Origin: Cunninghamia lanceolata
Lineage: Eukaryota > Streptophyta > Pinopsida > Cupressales > Cupressaceae
NCBI GenBank assembly: GCA_027924645.1
Contig: BSBN01001362.1
Coordinates: 248,001-312,000, forward strand
Direction: 5' to 3'
Length of the DNA stretch: 64,000 nucleotides
Part shown: piece after piece, positions 1-11,792 of the stretch
Position numbering within the stretch: the stretch's first letter is position 1
Layout of the letters: every line of letters begins with the position of its first letter
Notes under the pieces: generated by a model
Database searches by the model: none
Told to the model about the DNA's origin: nothing
The model's input: the letters and a program-made list of their open reading frames with translations, nothing else
Translations under genes and position numbers: made by a program

Positions 1-1170
1 CATGCATCCAAATTTCAATTCCTTTGATCACTTTGCCATTAAACCACGGGCTCATGTCCCTAGCCTAGACCTCAATGCTTGGGTAACATTATGTGCAAGC
101 CTAATCTATTAATTGCATGGAATCCTAGAAGATGGTCTCATATGGCATAGTTGAAAGTTATGCTAGTTCATCAAATCAATGTGTTCACCAATCTATTTTA
201 ATTGATACTATATGTCCACACATGGGAGTATATCAATTGTTAGAAAAATTCATCTTATCTCAACATGTTAATAATTTATGCTAGTAAGTAATGCTCAAAG
301 TTACAACAAAGAATTCATTAGCCTATTTGTTAGTGTTTGTGTATTCATTGACATTGACAAGATTGCCATATGTTTAAATGCTTGTGGTTCATCAATAGAA
401 CAAGAATAAATTTTGTGTTCCATTGCTAAAGCATTTCTTTAATTATCATCTAAACAAGGCCCTCAATAAAACATGGATAAAAATAACATTTGTTTATTTC
501 CAGTCATCATGGTCTTGTTTTGTGCACATTGTAGATGACATGTAAACTGAACATAAGTCTACATGATCAACAAGATTTTTAGAATTACAACATGATCCTA
601 TAAATGCAAACAAATAGTATACAAAAACCCCAAAGTTTCCTTAACTTTGTGTATTACAATTTGACCATTATTGTTGTTTTTAACTGCAGTGGATATTTTT
701 TTATATTAGAAATATAAATGGCGAGGTGCTAGTAATAGATAGTTTACAGCATATACTTTTAATCTCTGCCTCTTGCACATGGGAAACAAAATGAGGACAA
801 AGTAGTTGCTATGTTTCATGCTAATTAGCCATTGATAGCTGAGAATCCTACAAGTAAAAAATGCACAAAACTGACCACAGATATTTATGTAGAGGTAGAA
901 CATCTGATTCTATAGAGTGATGCCCAGCTGTATTTCTTGAATTTGAAATGTTGCAAAGTGCTCTACATCCTGTAGAGTGCTCTAATTCTAATTTTGAAGA
1001 GTGCTCTGTATCCTAATTCTGTGAAGTGTTCTAAATTCTGGGTAAGTGTTGAAGAGTGCTGAAGAGAATGAGTTTACATGTATTAGACCCTGAGTAAGTT
1101 GAGGTTTTTAGATTTCTATTTTTTTCTTGAAATAGAAAACTAAATTAATATTGGAATGCAGAACATTACA
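1..1170. other. Intergenic DNA without a recognisable gene
   Basis: This AT-rich stretch has only short chance ORFs. At about 945-1065 the words AGAGTGCTCT, AAAGTGCTCT and AAGTGTTCT recur every 25-35 bases, giving a small degenerate repeat just before the CACTA relic. It could be subterminal DNA of that transposon, but no CACTA terminus was found. Confidence 0.5.
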
Positions 1171-1640
1171 GATGGATCAATGTCGAAGGTTGACGACGGA
1201 TCAATACCATGCATATGATGAGAGACTAGCCGATGAGAGGGACATGGACAAATATCCATGTCCATGTAATAACTGTCTTGGTGGAAAGGTGAAAAAAGAA
1301 ATGTGATATATCAACATATGATAAGATATGGGCATAGTGGTATAAGCCCTTGGGATTACAATTATTATGAAGATATGATAGAATTACAGATTGTGAGAGA
1401 TGAAGAAGCAACAAACATGGATGAAGTAGCACCAAACATAGATGAAGAGGTAGCAATGTTAGACAAAGGGTTTGAAGTTGATAGAGTGTTGAATGAGGGT
1501 CTAAACAATGATTGGACCAAGTTGATGGAGGATGCTTTAAATCCTGTGTATGCTAATTGCAAGTTAAGTCATTTGACAACAATCCTTCGAATTCTTAACT
1601 TGCAAGTGGTGCTTGGTTGGACAAATGAGAGTGTAGATTA
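1171..1640 (+). pseudogene. CACTA-1 transposase N-terminus (transposase-associated domain)
   Basis: A frame opening at 1171 contains the Cys-rich word CPCNNC near residue 30, the hallmark of the transposase-associated domain found before TNP2 in plant En/Spm proteins. A TGA at 1302-1304 and a frame change lead to the open stretch 1303-1641. This contains the expected 'H-x-x-x-x-G' helix (MIRYGHSG) and an acidic linker rich in Asp and Glu. The final residues (KLSHLTTILRILNLQ...GWTNESVD) match the usual lead into TNP2. It is broken by stops. The domain assignment comes from recalled family patterns, not a search. Confidence 0.75.
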
Positions 1641-2820
1641 GTTATTGGCATTATTAAGTTCGTTGTTACCACCTAACTCCACATTGCCAAAAAAACAAAG
1701 TCAATGTAAAAGCAAATAACTAAGCTAGGATTAGGGTATGAAAACATCCACACGTGTGAATGGTTGTGTATTATTTCACAATAATCTTGCAAGTGAGAAT
1801 GAATGTCTAAAATGTCATGAAGTGAGGTATAGACAAGGGTTGAAATTAGCTATGGTTTGTAGAAAGGTTTTTCACCACTTTCTGATAATCCCATGATTAC
1901 TCCGAATGTATAGGTGCAGAGACATTGCTAAACTTATGCAATGGCATGCCCAAAATAAGAGCACTGATGGAAAATAATGACATTTGCCTGATTCTAAGTT
2001 ATGGATGGAATTTGATAGCAGATTGCCTGATTTTTCTCAAGATCCTCGTAATATAAGGTTGGGTTTGGCTCTAGATGGGGTGAACCCTTTCTCAGATCAA
2101 AGTATGAAAAGGTCAACTTGGCCCTAGTGTTTTTAATAAATTATAACTTGCCTCCATAGTTAGCAACTAAACCATTTTTCTTAATGCTATCATTGATTAT
2201 ACCACAAAAGAAAAGTGTGACTTTAGATACAATCGATGCTTATCTAGAGCCATTATATGATGAGCTAATGGAATTGTGGAAAGGAATTGAAGCAATTCAA
2301 TCTTTAAGGGATGGTCATTCAATAAAATTCACTTTAAGATCTTCCTTATTATTTACAATTCATGATCTTCTTGCATATGGCACATTGTCTAGTCTCACTG
2401 TTCATGGATACCATGGATGTCTTGCTTGCAACTTTAAGGATTGTGTGAGGCACTCAAGAAGTTTGCGTAAGTGTATTTATTGTGGACATCATGCTTACCT
2501 TAAAATGGATCATCCATATCATCGACAAAAAACACATTTCAATGGTCACAAAGAGAATCGTGAAGCACCATTGCTAATAATGGGTGATTACATGTCGAGA
2601 ATGGACAAAAAAGAATGTCATTTATAATTGAAAATGATGGGATTGTTGGTAGTAGATATGATCCATGTAATCAAAGCAGTGTAAAACAGTTGTGCATATT
2701 TTATAAGTTGCCATACTTTAAGGATATAGCCATTAGGCATACTATTGACTTTATGCATACTGATAAAAATATAGCCTATGCTATTATAGAAACTCGTTTT
2801 TGGTGCTTTTGATGCTATTT
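1641..2820 (+). pseudogene. CACTA-1 TNP2 transposase core, broken
   Basis: The segment reads through several frames with the TNP2 landmarks in order: a Cys-rich word (ENECLKCHEVRY) near 1800, the RWH-like 'MQWHAQNKSTDG' near 1940, then 'RNIRLGLALDGVNPFSDQS' near 2050. The open frame 2184-2627 follows, with 'LIIPQKK', 'YLEPLYDELMELWKG', a 'TIHDLLAYGTLSS' motif and the zinc-ligand-like CLACNFKDC and CIYCGHHAYL words. The frame at 2615-2812 gives 'LPYFKDIAIRHTIDFMH', the normal LPYWKDL-x-RHNLDVMH block. TNP2 supplies the catalytic core of CACTA transposition. At least three frame changes and several stops make it a pseudogene. Confidence 0.88.
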
Positions 2821-2951
2821 CATCACATGAAGACTTCTGAATACTAAAGATTCGTTGAAATCTTTGGGTTGAAAAATATGATGATGAAAATTATAGAAAA
2901 CCTAGTGCTCCTTATGTCTAGACAAATGAACAACGTGCACAATTCTTACGG

Positions 2952-3616
2952 TTGATGTCTCAGACTTGCTTTCCCACTGGATATGTAAGTAGTAGTATTA
3001 GAAGCCAAACTGACATTATTATCTTAAGAGGCCTCAAGACCCATGACTATCATGTCATAATCAAGAATATTTTACCTATTGTGGTAAATATATCAAGTTT
3101 GGCAAAGGGGCCAAGATTGGCAATTATAAGGTTGGGCCTAATATTAAAGAGAATGAGTTTACATGTATTAGATCCTTTGAACTTTGATAATTTGAGGGAG
3201 GAGATTGTTGAAGTCCTTTGTCTATTGGAACAAGAATTTCCAACAATAATCTTTAACATTTCTATGCATCTTTTGATACATCTAGAATATGAACTAGAGC
3301 ATTGTGGCCCAGTAAGAATGAGATGGATGTATCCTATAGAAAGATATACGAAGGTTTTGAAAAAAATGTTCGTACTAGGGCAAAACTGGAAGGTAGCATG
3401 TCTGAGGGATATTCAATGCAAGAGGCCATGAGATTTTGCATGGAATATATGAAGGATTTTAAAAATTTCAATCGACGTGTATGGGATGATGACAAAGATG
3501 AGAGAGTTGCAGGTGAAGTATTAGAACGCAATGGATGTCGCTTCAAGCTATCACATCAAGAAAGAAGTGCGATACATGCCTATATTCTTCAAAACACATC
3601 TTTGTTTGATAAGTGA
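2952..3616 (+). pseudogene. CACTA-1 DUF4218 region
   Basis: Two overlapping open frames (2952-3431 and 3302-3616) together give the DUF4218 block that follows TNP2 in plant CACTA transposases. Visible words include 'KTHDYHVII', 'LPIVVNISSLAKGPR', 'LCLLEQEFPTIIFNISMHL', 'GPVRMRWMYPIERYTKVLK' and, one frame over, 'KLEGSMSEGYSMQEAMRF'. The switch between frames lies near 3355, so a single indel separates the two halves. The second frame ends at a TGA (3614-3616), just before a GTAAAAA that could be a splice donor. The function of DUF4218 within the transposase is not known to me. Confidence 0.85.
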
Positions 3617-3719
3617 CATAGGTAAAAAAAATTTACACAATAATTAATTTACTCAATTGCATTTACACATTTATATTATTAATATTACTATTTGTATGTT
3701 AATATTCTATGTATAAAAT

Positions 3720-4410
3720 ATGAAGAAGAGAATCAAACTTGGATGCAACATCGACCTCAAAAGCGTAGACGTCATGATTTGATTGGAGGTGATTCTTTTC
3801 CAAAATTTGAAGAATAGATTGCTAATGCAGTCAATGATGCAAAAGAAGAAGGTCAAGATATAACAATGGAGGAAAGTGAGCTTTCACAATCTCCACATTT
3901 ATGGGCTATGTGTTTAGTGGAATGTGAGCCTATGGTAGTCATTTAAGAGTGGAAGAAAAAGACAAAGGAAACACAAATTGTGATTGTGTTGTTAGTGCTG
4001 AATTTCTTTACGAAACTAAGAAGAAATTTTATGTTGGATTCATCCAAGAAATTATTTAAGTGGATTTTGGTGAAAACGGTCCTATATTATTAAAATGTAA
4101 GTGGATCCAACCATCCGCAGTACAATTTTACGAGTATGGATTTATACGTGCAAATACATGATAATTTTTATCAGAGACAGATGAGCTATATATTTCCCCT
4201 CTTCAAATTAACCAATCATTTCTAATTGATGATGTAAGAAGCCAAGGATGGTCATATGTCAATCAAATAGAGTCTCGTTTGAAATGAAAATTTATGGAAG
4301 TTGTCGATATAATGCCTGATGGGCAATATGTTAATTTACAAGAAACATTCGAAGAAGTGGATGAAGATGATGATGGAGTGTTTGAAGAAGAGATTTTGAT
4401 TACCAACGAA
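3720..4410 (+). pseudogene. CACTA-1 C-terminal DUF4216-like segment up to the Copia-1 insertion
   Basis: Downstream of an intron-like AT-rich gap (3617-3719) the frame resumes with a basic 'RPQKRRRHD' word. It later gives 'VGFIQEII', 'ILLKCKWIQPSAVQFYEYGFI' in part, and 'ISPLQINQSFLIDDVRSQGW', the pattern of DUF4216 (a hydrophobic strand, then CDWV-like, then a 'Q-x-x-x-F-Y' stretch). An acidic tail (EEVDEDDDGVFEEE) follows. Several stops are present. The frame is cut at 4410, where the Copia-1 LTR begins, and resumes at 11793. Confidence 0.75.
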
Positions 4411-5872
4411 TGTTGCAAGTATGTGCCTAATCGGTATTGTCATTGATGTCAACATATCTGTGTTGGCATTGGTGTCAACTATACTCTTATTTTGTTGCTT
4501 GCTTGTGATCTTGTTGTTGAGGATATTGAGAAAATTAGCTCCTCCAGTAGAAATAGTGAGTTACAGTGGAAACAATGTATTACATACAGAAGAACAATCT
4601 AGAAGATTGCTCCGCATTTTCTGTAGGATGACTATCTTTGTCTGTGGATTGGAAGTTATTTAGAAGTCTATCTGAAGATTTTATATTCCAACTTTGAGCC
4701 TCCAGTATGAAGATTTGAGTGAGTTATGTTCACCAGAGTGAAAATTACTTTTCCTATATGTTTGGTGGTGACAGGAAGAAAGTATTATGCTCTGCATTCC
4801 TACGCATTGAAGTATTTCTATCTACAGTTCTAGAGTTAAGTCTAAGATGATGTTAAGTGCCTTCAACTTCAATGGTTCATGATTTGGTGGTCCGCAAGTG
4901 ATCTTTTCCTTATGAAAGTAGTTGGTTGTGCTGTTTATGTGCTCCGGTTTGAAGAATCTTCTTGACAAAGTGGTTAGAAGTTGTGCGGTTGTTTCCTGAT
5001 TATTTCAATGTGCTTTTGGATGTCTCTTGATCATGTACCTACCCTTGGATTGGTCCACAAAGAGAAAGTTGGATCGTGAATGAAGAATGTTCTTAGAAGA
5101 CCTAGTGTTCTCACCAGTCTTGGTTGACTTGGTTGATTTTAGCGGAGATGCCTTGAAGATTGTGGAAGCATGTCATGGCATGAGAGAATTGTGTTTGAGT
5201 CCCAGCTAAGGCATGGCATGATCAACATACATATTTACATCTTTCCCTTAGCAAATTTATGTATTAGGTCTAGACCTATTTCTATGTATGTTTTTGCAAT
5301 GCCAGCCTTGGAGATTGTTCCAACGTTTGATGAATGTATTGCTGACCTTGATGTACATTCCAAGGTTGATGACTTGTATAAAGACTTGTAATGAATTGCA
5401 AAAAAGTGAATGAGTGAGCAAAAATGAATAGATAAGTGTGAAGGTGTAAAAGAGCAGAGTAGAGAAGTTATATTGTGCTTCAATGGAATTGAACCTAGGC
5501 ATGGAGTAGATGCTACTTAATCAATTCATCATTTTGGTAGTGACCCACCTCTTAGCAGTGACCCACCCCTTGGCAGTGAGTCGTTCTTGGCAGTGAGCCC
5601 TATAGGTAGTGAGCCTCTATTTTTGGTATTGTTATAACTCATATATTTATGTGTGCTAACACCCATCATGGCTTTTCCCTTTTAGGGTTTTCCACGTAAA
5701 AATCTGGTGTCTACTATGTTGAATGTGTAATTGTGATTAAGTCTAGTTTCATACTTTCATGATTAAATCTAATTATCAGTAATTAAGTAGTTGATGGTTT
5801 ATATTCATATGAAGTTAAGTTTTTGTGACAACTGATTAACCCCCCCCTCTCAGTTGTCATGTGTATTTCAAC
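4411..5872 (+). repeat. Copia-1 5' LTR
   Basis: The repeat is 1,462 bp, from TGTTGC to TCAACA, and matches 10308-11792 along its length. Near the 3' side (5674-5705) it has CCCTTTTAGGG followed by TTTTCCACGTAAAAATC, a block also present in the other Copia LTRs of this window. Several GGCAGTGAGC-like words (about 5530-5610) form a short degenerate repeat. Confidence 0.93.
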
Positions 5873-5873
5873 A

Positions 5874-5888
5874 ATTGGCATCAAAGAC
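5874..5888 (+). other. Copia-1 primer-binding site
   Basis: TTGGCATCAAAGAC follows the 5' LTR by one base. It resembles TGGTATCAGAGC, the usual complement of the initiator-tRNA-Met 3' end used to prime plant Copia elements, with a few transitions. Confidence 0.8.
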
Positions 5889-5931
5889 AAGTTCCTCAAA
5901 AGAAATCCTAACAGCTTGAGGAAGATCCAAG

Positions 5932-7413
5932 ATGTCTTTTAAAAAGGAAGCACCACAGTTTGATCGAACAAATTATGTTGTTTGGAAGGTACGAATGAAA
6001 AGTCATCTCCTTTGTCTAGGTTATAAAGTGTGGAAAGCTATAGAATTAAAATATACCATGCCTCAAAATGGTTTGTCAACTGAAGATGAAATCAAATAAT
6101 ATGAGTTAAATATAAAAGCTAGAGATGCCCTGTTAAGTGCTTTGTCTGACACTAAATTGATAAAAGTCATGGATGTAGAAACTCCACATGAGGTTTGGGA
6201 AAAGTTGAATAAACTATATGAAGGAGATGATTCTGTAAAAGAAGCCAAGCTATAGGGCCTGAAAGCAAAATATTAGATTTTAAAGATGAATGAAGATGAA
6301 AACATTACAACCTTCATGCAAAGGGTTGATGAACTTGTCTATGGAATAAAAGGTATGGGAGGTACTATTGGTGATAAGGAAGTTGTGATGAAAATTCTTA
6401 GATCACTACCAAAGTCATACAGTCATAAAGTAGCTGCAATTGAAGAAGTAATGACTGTGAAAACTATTGATAGAGATCAATTACTTGGAAAGCTTACATC
6501 CTTTGAGATGGGAGCGTTTGGTGATGCTCTACCAAAAGTTGAAACTGCTTTCAAAGCTAGTACTTCAAAAAAGATCTCCAGAGCTGAGAAATATAAGGTG
6601 AAACTTGATGATGACTTTGATGAAATTGAAGCTAACTTTGTTGATAGATTGCAAAGAGGTTCTGGTAAGTTCAAAGGCAAACTACCTTTCAAATGTTTTT
6701 CATGTGGTAAAGTAGGTCATTATGCTTCCAGATGTCCTAAAAAAATTGAAAGGAATAGAAAAAGATTTGAGAACGGGCTTAGAGCTCCAAAGAAATGCTA
6801 CTATGTTAGAGATTTTGATGATGAAGGTGTGACTAATTATGAATATGATGATGCTAGTACTAGTGCAAATGAATGCTTGTTTATTGCTATTAAAGAAGAA
6901 CATGTGTCTACTGATCCTACTAGTTGTGTGAAGAAAGAAAAACCAATGGAAGAAAGTGCTTTGGCTGTTCAGGTTGAGAAAGATAAGGATGAATGGATTA
7001 TTGATATTGGATGCTCACATCACATGACTAGTGACAAAAGTAAGTTTGTGAGTTTGGAAAAATATGATGGAGGACTGGTTAGGTTTGGAGACAATGCAGC
7101 TGGTAAGATTTATGGAAAAGGATCTATTTCATTTGATAGAAAGCATAATATTGACAATGTTCTATATGTGAAGGGTTTGAAGCATAATATTTTGAGTGTT
7201 GGTCAGATGTGTGACAAAGGTTATGATCTGGGATTCAAAGACAATGGATGCAAGATCATGGAAAGCTCTGGAATTGTGATTGCTACCGATAAGAAGACCA
7301 GATGTAACATCTATCAATTAAGAGGAACTAAAGATTATTGTTTATTAGCCCAAGCATATGAGAGTTGGTTGTGGCATAGAAGGTTGTGTCATATAATTTT
7401 GATAATCTGGTAA
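5932..7413 (+). pseudogene. Copia-1 gag and protease
   Basis: The frame starts at ATG 5932 (MSFKKEAPQFD...), the normal start of a Copia gag with a UBN2-type fold that coats the RNA. Stops interrupt it at 6097 (TAA), 6253 (TAG) and 6274 (TAG); after these it is open to 7413. The zinc knuckle CFSCGKVGHYASRC (about 6694-6735) has all CCHC ligands. The aspartic protease motif reads DIGCSHHMT instead of the family's DSGCS, so the catalytic triad has lost its Ser. The block 'WLWHRRLCH' opens the pre-integrase zinc domain, then a frameshift near 7391 ends the frame. Confidence 0.92.
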
Positions 7414-8363
7414 AGATAAGTTTAGTTCAGACTGTGAGAGATTTACCAAAACTTGTGAAACCCACCAATACTATTTGTAAGGAATGTTAGTTGGGGAAAC
7501 AAACAAGAACAAGTTTCAAGAGTAAAGAGCAATTTTCTGTCAGTTTGCTGGATCTAGTTCATACAGATCTATGTGGTCCTACAAGGATAAGAAGTCTAAA
7601 AGGTGACATGTACTTCATGTTGCTTATTGATGATTATTCTAGAATGACTTGGGTTACTTTTCTAAGAGACAAATCTGAAGCCCTAGAGAAGTTCAAATCC
7701 TTCAAGGCAATGGTTGAAAATGAAATAGAACTAAAAATCAAATGCTTGAGGTCTGATAGAGGAGGTGAGTTCACATCAAATGAATTCAACATTTTCTGTG
7801 AAGAGCAAGGAATAAAGAGATAGTTGTCTGCACCTAGGTCTCCTCAACAAAATAGAGTTGTGGAAAGGAAGAACAAGATAGTTCAAGAGGCAGCCAAAAC
7901 AATGATGAAGGAAGGAGGTTTGCTGGAAGTTTTTTGGAAAGAAGCTATACATACTGCTATCTACATTCAAAACAGAGTTCAAGTGAAAGGTAATGGTACT
8001 AAAATGCCCTATGAATTGTGGTATGGAAGAATTCCAATAGTAAGATACTTTAAAGTCTTTGGAAGCAAATGCTCTATTAGAAGAGATGAAGACCTAGGGA
8101 AATTTGATGCAAGATGTGATGAAGGAATCTTCCTTGGATACTCTACCAAGAGTAAGGCCTATCAGTGCTACAACAAAAGGTTGAAAAAGATTGTTGAGAG
8201 TGCAAATGTGAAGGTGGATGAAGACAAAGGAAGAACATCAGATCAGAGTGGCTATGAATTAGATGAACCTGCTGCTATAACTTATAAAGAAAAAATTGAA
8301 CAAGAAGACAGTCAAGATGAAGAATTTAGGCTCCGAAAATTGCTAAGACCCCTAGGTATGTAA
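7392..8363 (+). pseudogene. Copia-1 integrase
   Basis: After the frameshift the pre-integrase region continues, with a TAG at 7487, into the integrase core. The catalytic triad is visible: Asp in 'VHTDLCGP', Asp in 'LRSDRGGEF' about 60 residues on, and Glu in 'QQNRVVERKN' 36 residues later, across an in-frame TAG at 7821-7823. The C-terminal 'FGSKCSIRRDEDLGKFDARCDEG' region with 'FLGYSTKSKAYQCYN' matches the conserved post-core block of Copia integrases. Integrase would join element cDNA to chromosomal DNA. The frame is lost again near 8345. Confidence 0.93.
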
Positions 8364-10005
8364 GAATCAATCAATCCGAAGATTAAATTATTGGAGACAA
8401 AGAAAAAGGAGTACTAACAAGGAAAAGAGCTACAGAAGAACAAGTGAACTATGGTTTACTCTCTATAGTTGAACCAAAAACTGTGAATGAAGCCTACAAT
8501 GATGAAAATTGGGTAAAGGCAATGGAGGAAGAACTAATGCAGATAGAGAAGAATGAAACTTGGGAATTAGTTCCTAGACCTGCTGACAAAAATATTATTG
8601 GAACCAAATGGGTTTTCAAGAATAAGCTGAATGAAAATGGAGAAGTTGTAAGGAATAAAACAAGGCTTGTGTACAAAGGATATTCTCAAATTGAAGGAAT
8701 ATATTTTGAAGACAATTTTTCTCTAGTAGCCTAGATTGAAGCAATTAGAATGTTTCTAGCATTTGCAGCTCACAAGATTTCAAATTGTATTAGATGGATG
8801 TGAAGTCTGTATTTCTGAATGGTGAGTTGGAAGAGGAAGTCAACATTGAGAAACCAAAAGGATTTCAATTATCAGATCAAGGTGATATGGTATGTAGGTT
8901 GAAGAAAGCATTGTATGGACTCAAGCAAGCTCCTAGGGCCTAGTATGCAAGGTTGGATAAGTACATATTGCAATTAGAATTCAGTAAAGGTACTGCTAAC
9001 AGTAATCTCTATTTCAAGATTAATGGTGATCAAATTTTGATTGTTGAAGTCTTTGTTGATGATATCATCTTTGGAGGAAATGAAGCTATGTGTATGAAAT
9101 TTGTTGGTGAAATGCAAAAAGAGTTTGAGATGTCTATGTTTGGTGAGATGAATTTCTTTCTCAGTCTGTAAATCAAACAATCAGATAAAGGAATCTTCAT
9201 ATCTTAGTCTAAGTATGTGAAAGAGTTGTTAAAGAAGTTTGGGATGGAAGACTCTAAACTAGTATGTACTCCCATGGTGACTAAATGCAAGTTGAGAAAA
9301 ACTGATGAATCACCCAAGACTGATTAGAAATAGTATAGATCCATGATTGGAGGATTGCTTTATCTAACTCAAACTAGACCTTATATTATGCATACAGTTT
9401 GTCTTGTTGCAAAATTTCAAGCAGATCCAAGAGAGTCACATGTGATGGCAGTAAAGAGAATCTTGAGATACTTAAAAGGCACACTAGATCATGGCTTATG
9501 GTATCCAAAGGATAATGATTTCACTCTTAGTGCTTATACAGATGTTGATTGGGCTGGAGATGTTGATGATAGGAAGAGTACAAGTGGAGGCGCATTCTTT
9601 TTGGGTAACAGATTGGCTTCATGGTTGAGAAAGAAACAAGATTCAATCTCTTTGTCAACTACAGAAGCAGAGTATATTGCAGCAGCATGTTGTTGTACTC
9701 AAGTGTTATGGATGAAGCAGACATTGAAGGACATAAGAGTTGTGTATGAAAATCCAGTTGCAATCTTTTGTGACACTACAATTGCTATAAATATTTCAAA
9801 GAATCTAGTGATGCATTCAAGAAGAAAACATTTATCTATAAGTTATCACTTTCTGAGAGAAAAGGTGATAGAGAATGAAGTAAAGTTGGAGTATGTGTCC
9901 ACAAAGGATCAAATTGCAAATATCTTCACCAAGCCTCTGCCTAAGGATACTTTTGAGTATCTCAGAGAAATGTTAGGGGTCATTACCCCTCCTATCCTAA
10001 ACTAG
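8364..10005 (+). pseudogene. Copia-1 reverse transcriptase and RNase H
   Basis: The RT starts with 'NEAYNDENWVKAMEEELMQIEKN' in part, then 'GTKWVFKNKLNENGEV'. A TAG at 8735 and a frameshift near 8775 lead to '[14 protein letters not shown]', then a TAG at 8941. The catalytic box is FVDDIIFGG. More stops lie at 9169, 9205, 9325 and 9331. From 9343 the frame is open to 10005 and holds a complete RNase H with 'YTDVDWAGD', 'STTEAEYIAA', 'FCDTTIAINISKN' and 'HSRRKHLSISYHFLRE', ending in 'FTKPLPKDTF'. All visible stops are TAG or TAA, mostly where the family has Gln or Trp. Confidence 0.94.
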
Positions 10006-10084
10006 GATGCATTGGAATGCATCAGTCCAGTGGTGCCCAAAGTCTCATTCCTTGATCTTGATTGATGTTTTGAGAGCTACCTCT

Positions 10085-10307
10085 CAGGGGGAGTAGCTAG
10101 ATGTGTTGGTAACAGTTCAATTGAATTAGAGCAGCAGAATGCAAGTATGTGCCCTTTGCCATTGATGTCAAAGGGGGAGAGAAATCATGTGAAAAACTCA
10201 GTGGGAGAAAGAATGCATATGTGTAAAGAGAAAGAGGGAGAATCTTGTCTTGATGATCTTTTCTGTTTTTCACATCATATGTTGCCATCAATGACAAAGG
10301 GGGAGAT
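10085..10307 (+). other. Copia-1 3' spacer with repeated GGGGGAG tracts and polypurine tract
   Basis: Between the RNase H stop and the 3' LTR there are three GGGGGAG words (near 10088, 10172 and 10300). The last, in GACAAAGGGGGAGAT, abuts the LTR and is the likely plus-strand primer. Multiplied polypurine words in this spacer are known for the Sirevirus-type Copia elements. Whether Copia-1 belongs there is inference. Confidence 0.7.
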
Positions 10308-11792
10308 TGTTGCAAGTATGTGCCTAATCAGTGTTGTCATTGATGTCAACATATATGTGTTGTCATTGGTGTCAACTGTGCTCTTATTTTTTTGCTTTCT
10401 TGTGATCTTGTTGTTGAGGATATTGAGAAAATTAGGTCCTCCGGTAGAAATAGTGAGTTGTAGTGGAAACAATGTATTGCATACAGAAGAATAGTCTAGA
10501 AGATTGCTCCGTATTTTTTGTAGGATGAATATCTTTGTCTGTAGATTGGAAGTTATTTAGAAGTCTGTCTAAAAAAGTTATATTCCAAGTTTGAGCCTCC
10601 AGTATGAAGATTTGAGTGAGTTATGTTCACCATAGTGAAAACTACTTTTCTTGTATGTTTGGTGGTGATAGGGAGAAAATGTTATGCTCTGCATTCCTCC
10701 ACATTGAAGTATTTCTATCTGCAGTTCTAGAGTTAATTCTAAGATGATGTTAAGTGCCTTCAACTTCAATGGTTCGTGATTTGGTGGTCCGCAAGTGGTT
10801 TTTTCCTTATGACAGTAGTTGGTTGTGTTGTTTATGTGCTTTGGTTTGAAGAATTTTCTTGACAGAGTGGTTAGAAGTTGTGCGGTTGTTTCCTGATGAT
10901 TTCAATGTGCTTGTGGATGTCTCCTAATTATGTACCTACCCTTGGATTAGTCTGCAAAGAGAAAGTTGGATCGTGAATGAAGAATGTTCGTAGAAGACCT
11001 AGTGTTCTCACTAGTCTTGGTCGACTTGGTTGATTTCACTAATTGTGAAGATGCCTTGAAGATTGTGGAAGTGTGTCATGGCATGAAGAATTGTGTTTGA
11101 GTCTTAGCTAAGGCATGGCATGATTAGCATACATCTTTACATCTTTCCCTTAGTAAATTTTTGTATTAGGTCCAGACCTATTTCTATCTATGTTTTTGTA
11201 ATGCCGACCTTAGAGATTGTTCTAACAGTTGATGAATGTATTGCCGACCTTGATGTGCATTCCAAGGTTGATGACTTGTATAAAGACTTGTAATGAATTG
11301 TGAAAAATTCAATGAGTGTGTAAAAATGAATAGATAAGTGTGAAGGTGTAAAAGAGTAGAGCAGAGAAGTTGTATTGTGCTTCAATGGAATTGAACCCAG
11401 GCATGGAGTAGATGCTACTTAATCAGTTCATCATTTTGGCAATGAGCCACCCCTTGGCAGTGAGTCATTCTTGGCAGTGAACCATTCTTTGCAGCGATCA
11501 ATTTGGGCAGTAAGCCCTGTAGGCAATGAGCTTTTGTTTTTTGGTATTGTTATAACTCATATATTTCTATGGGCTAACACCCATTGTGGTTTTTCCCTTT
11601 TAGGGGTTTCCACGTAAAAATCTAGTGTCTACTATGTTGAATGTGTAATTGTGATTAAGTCTATAGTTTCATTCTTTCATGATTAAATCTGATTATCAGT
11701 AATTAAGTAGTTGATGGTTTGATATTCATATGAAGTTAAGTTTTTGTGAACTAATTCACCCCGCCCTCTTAGTTGTCCTATGCATTTCAACA
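10308..11792 (+). repeat. Copia-1 3' LTR
   Basis: The repeat is 1,485 bp and pairs with 4411-5872. The two share their ends, the CCCTTTTAGGG-TTTCCACGTAAAAATC block (11590-11625) and the terminal C-rich run before TTTCAACA. Small indels account for the 23-bp length difference. Confidence 0.93.

Larger units (their letters stand above)
4411..11792 (+). mobile_element. Copia-1: full-length but decayed Ty1/copia retrotransposon nested in CACTA-1
   Basis: Both LTRs begin TGTTGCAAGTATGTGC and end TTTCAACA. The 5' LTR is followed by a tRNA-iMet-type primer site and the 3' LTR is preceded by a polypurine tract. The flanking pentamers are ACGAA (4406-4410) and ACAAA (11793-11797), a target duplication with one later change. 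Internal order is gag, zinc knuckle, protease, integrase, reverse transcriptase, RNase H, which is Copia order. By eye the LTRs differ at about 8% of positions over their first ~270 bases, so the insertion is old. More than ten in-frame stops and at least three frameshifts make it immobile. Confidence 0.93.
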
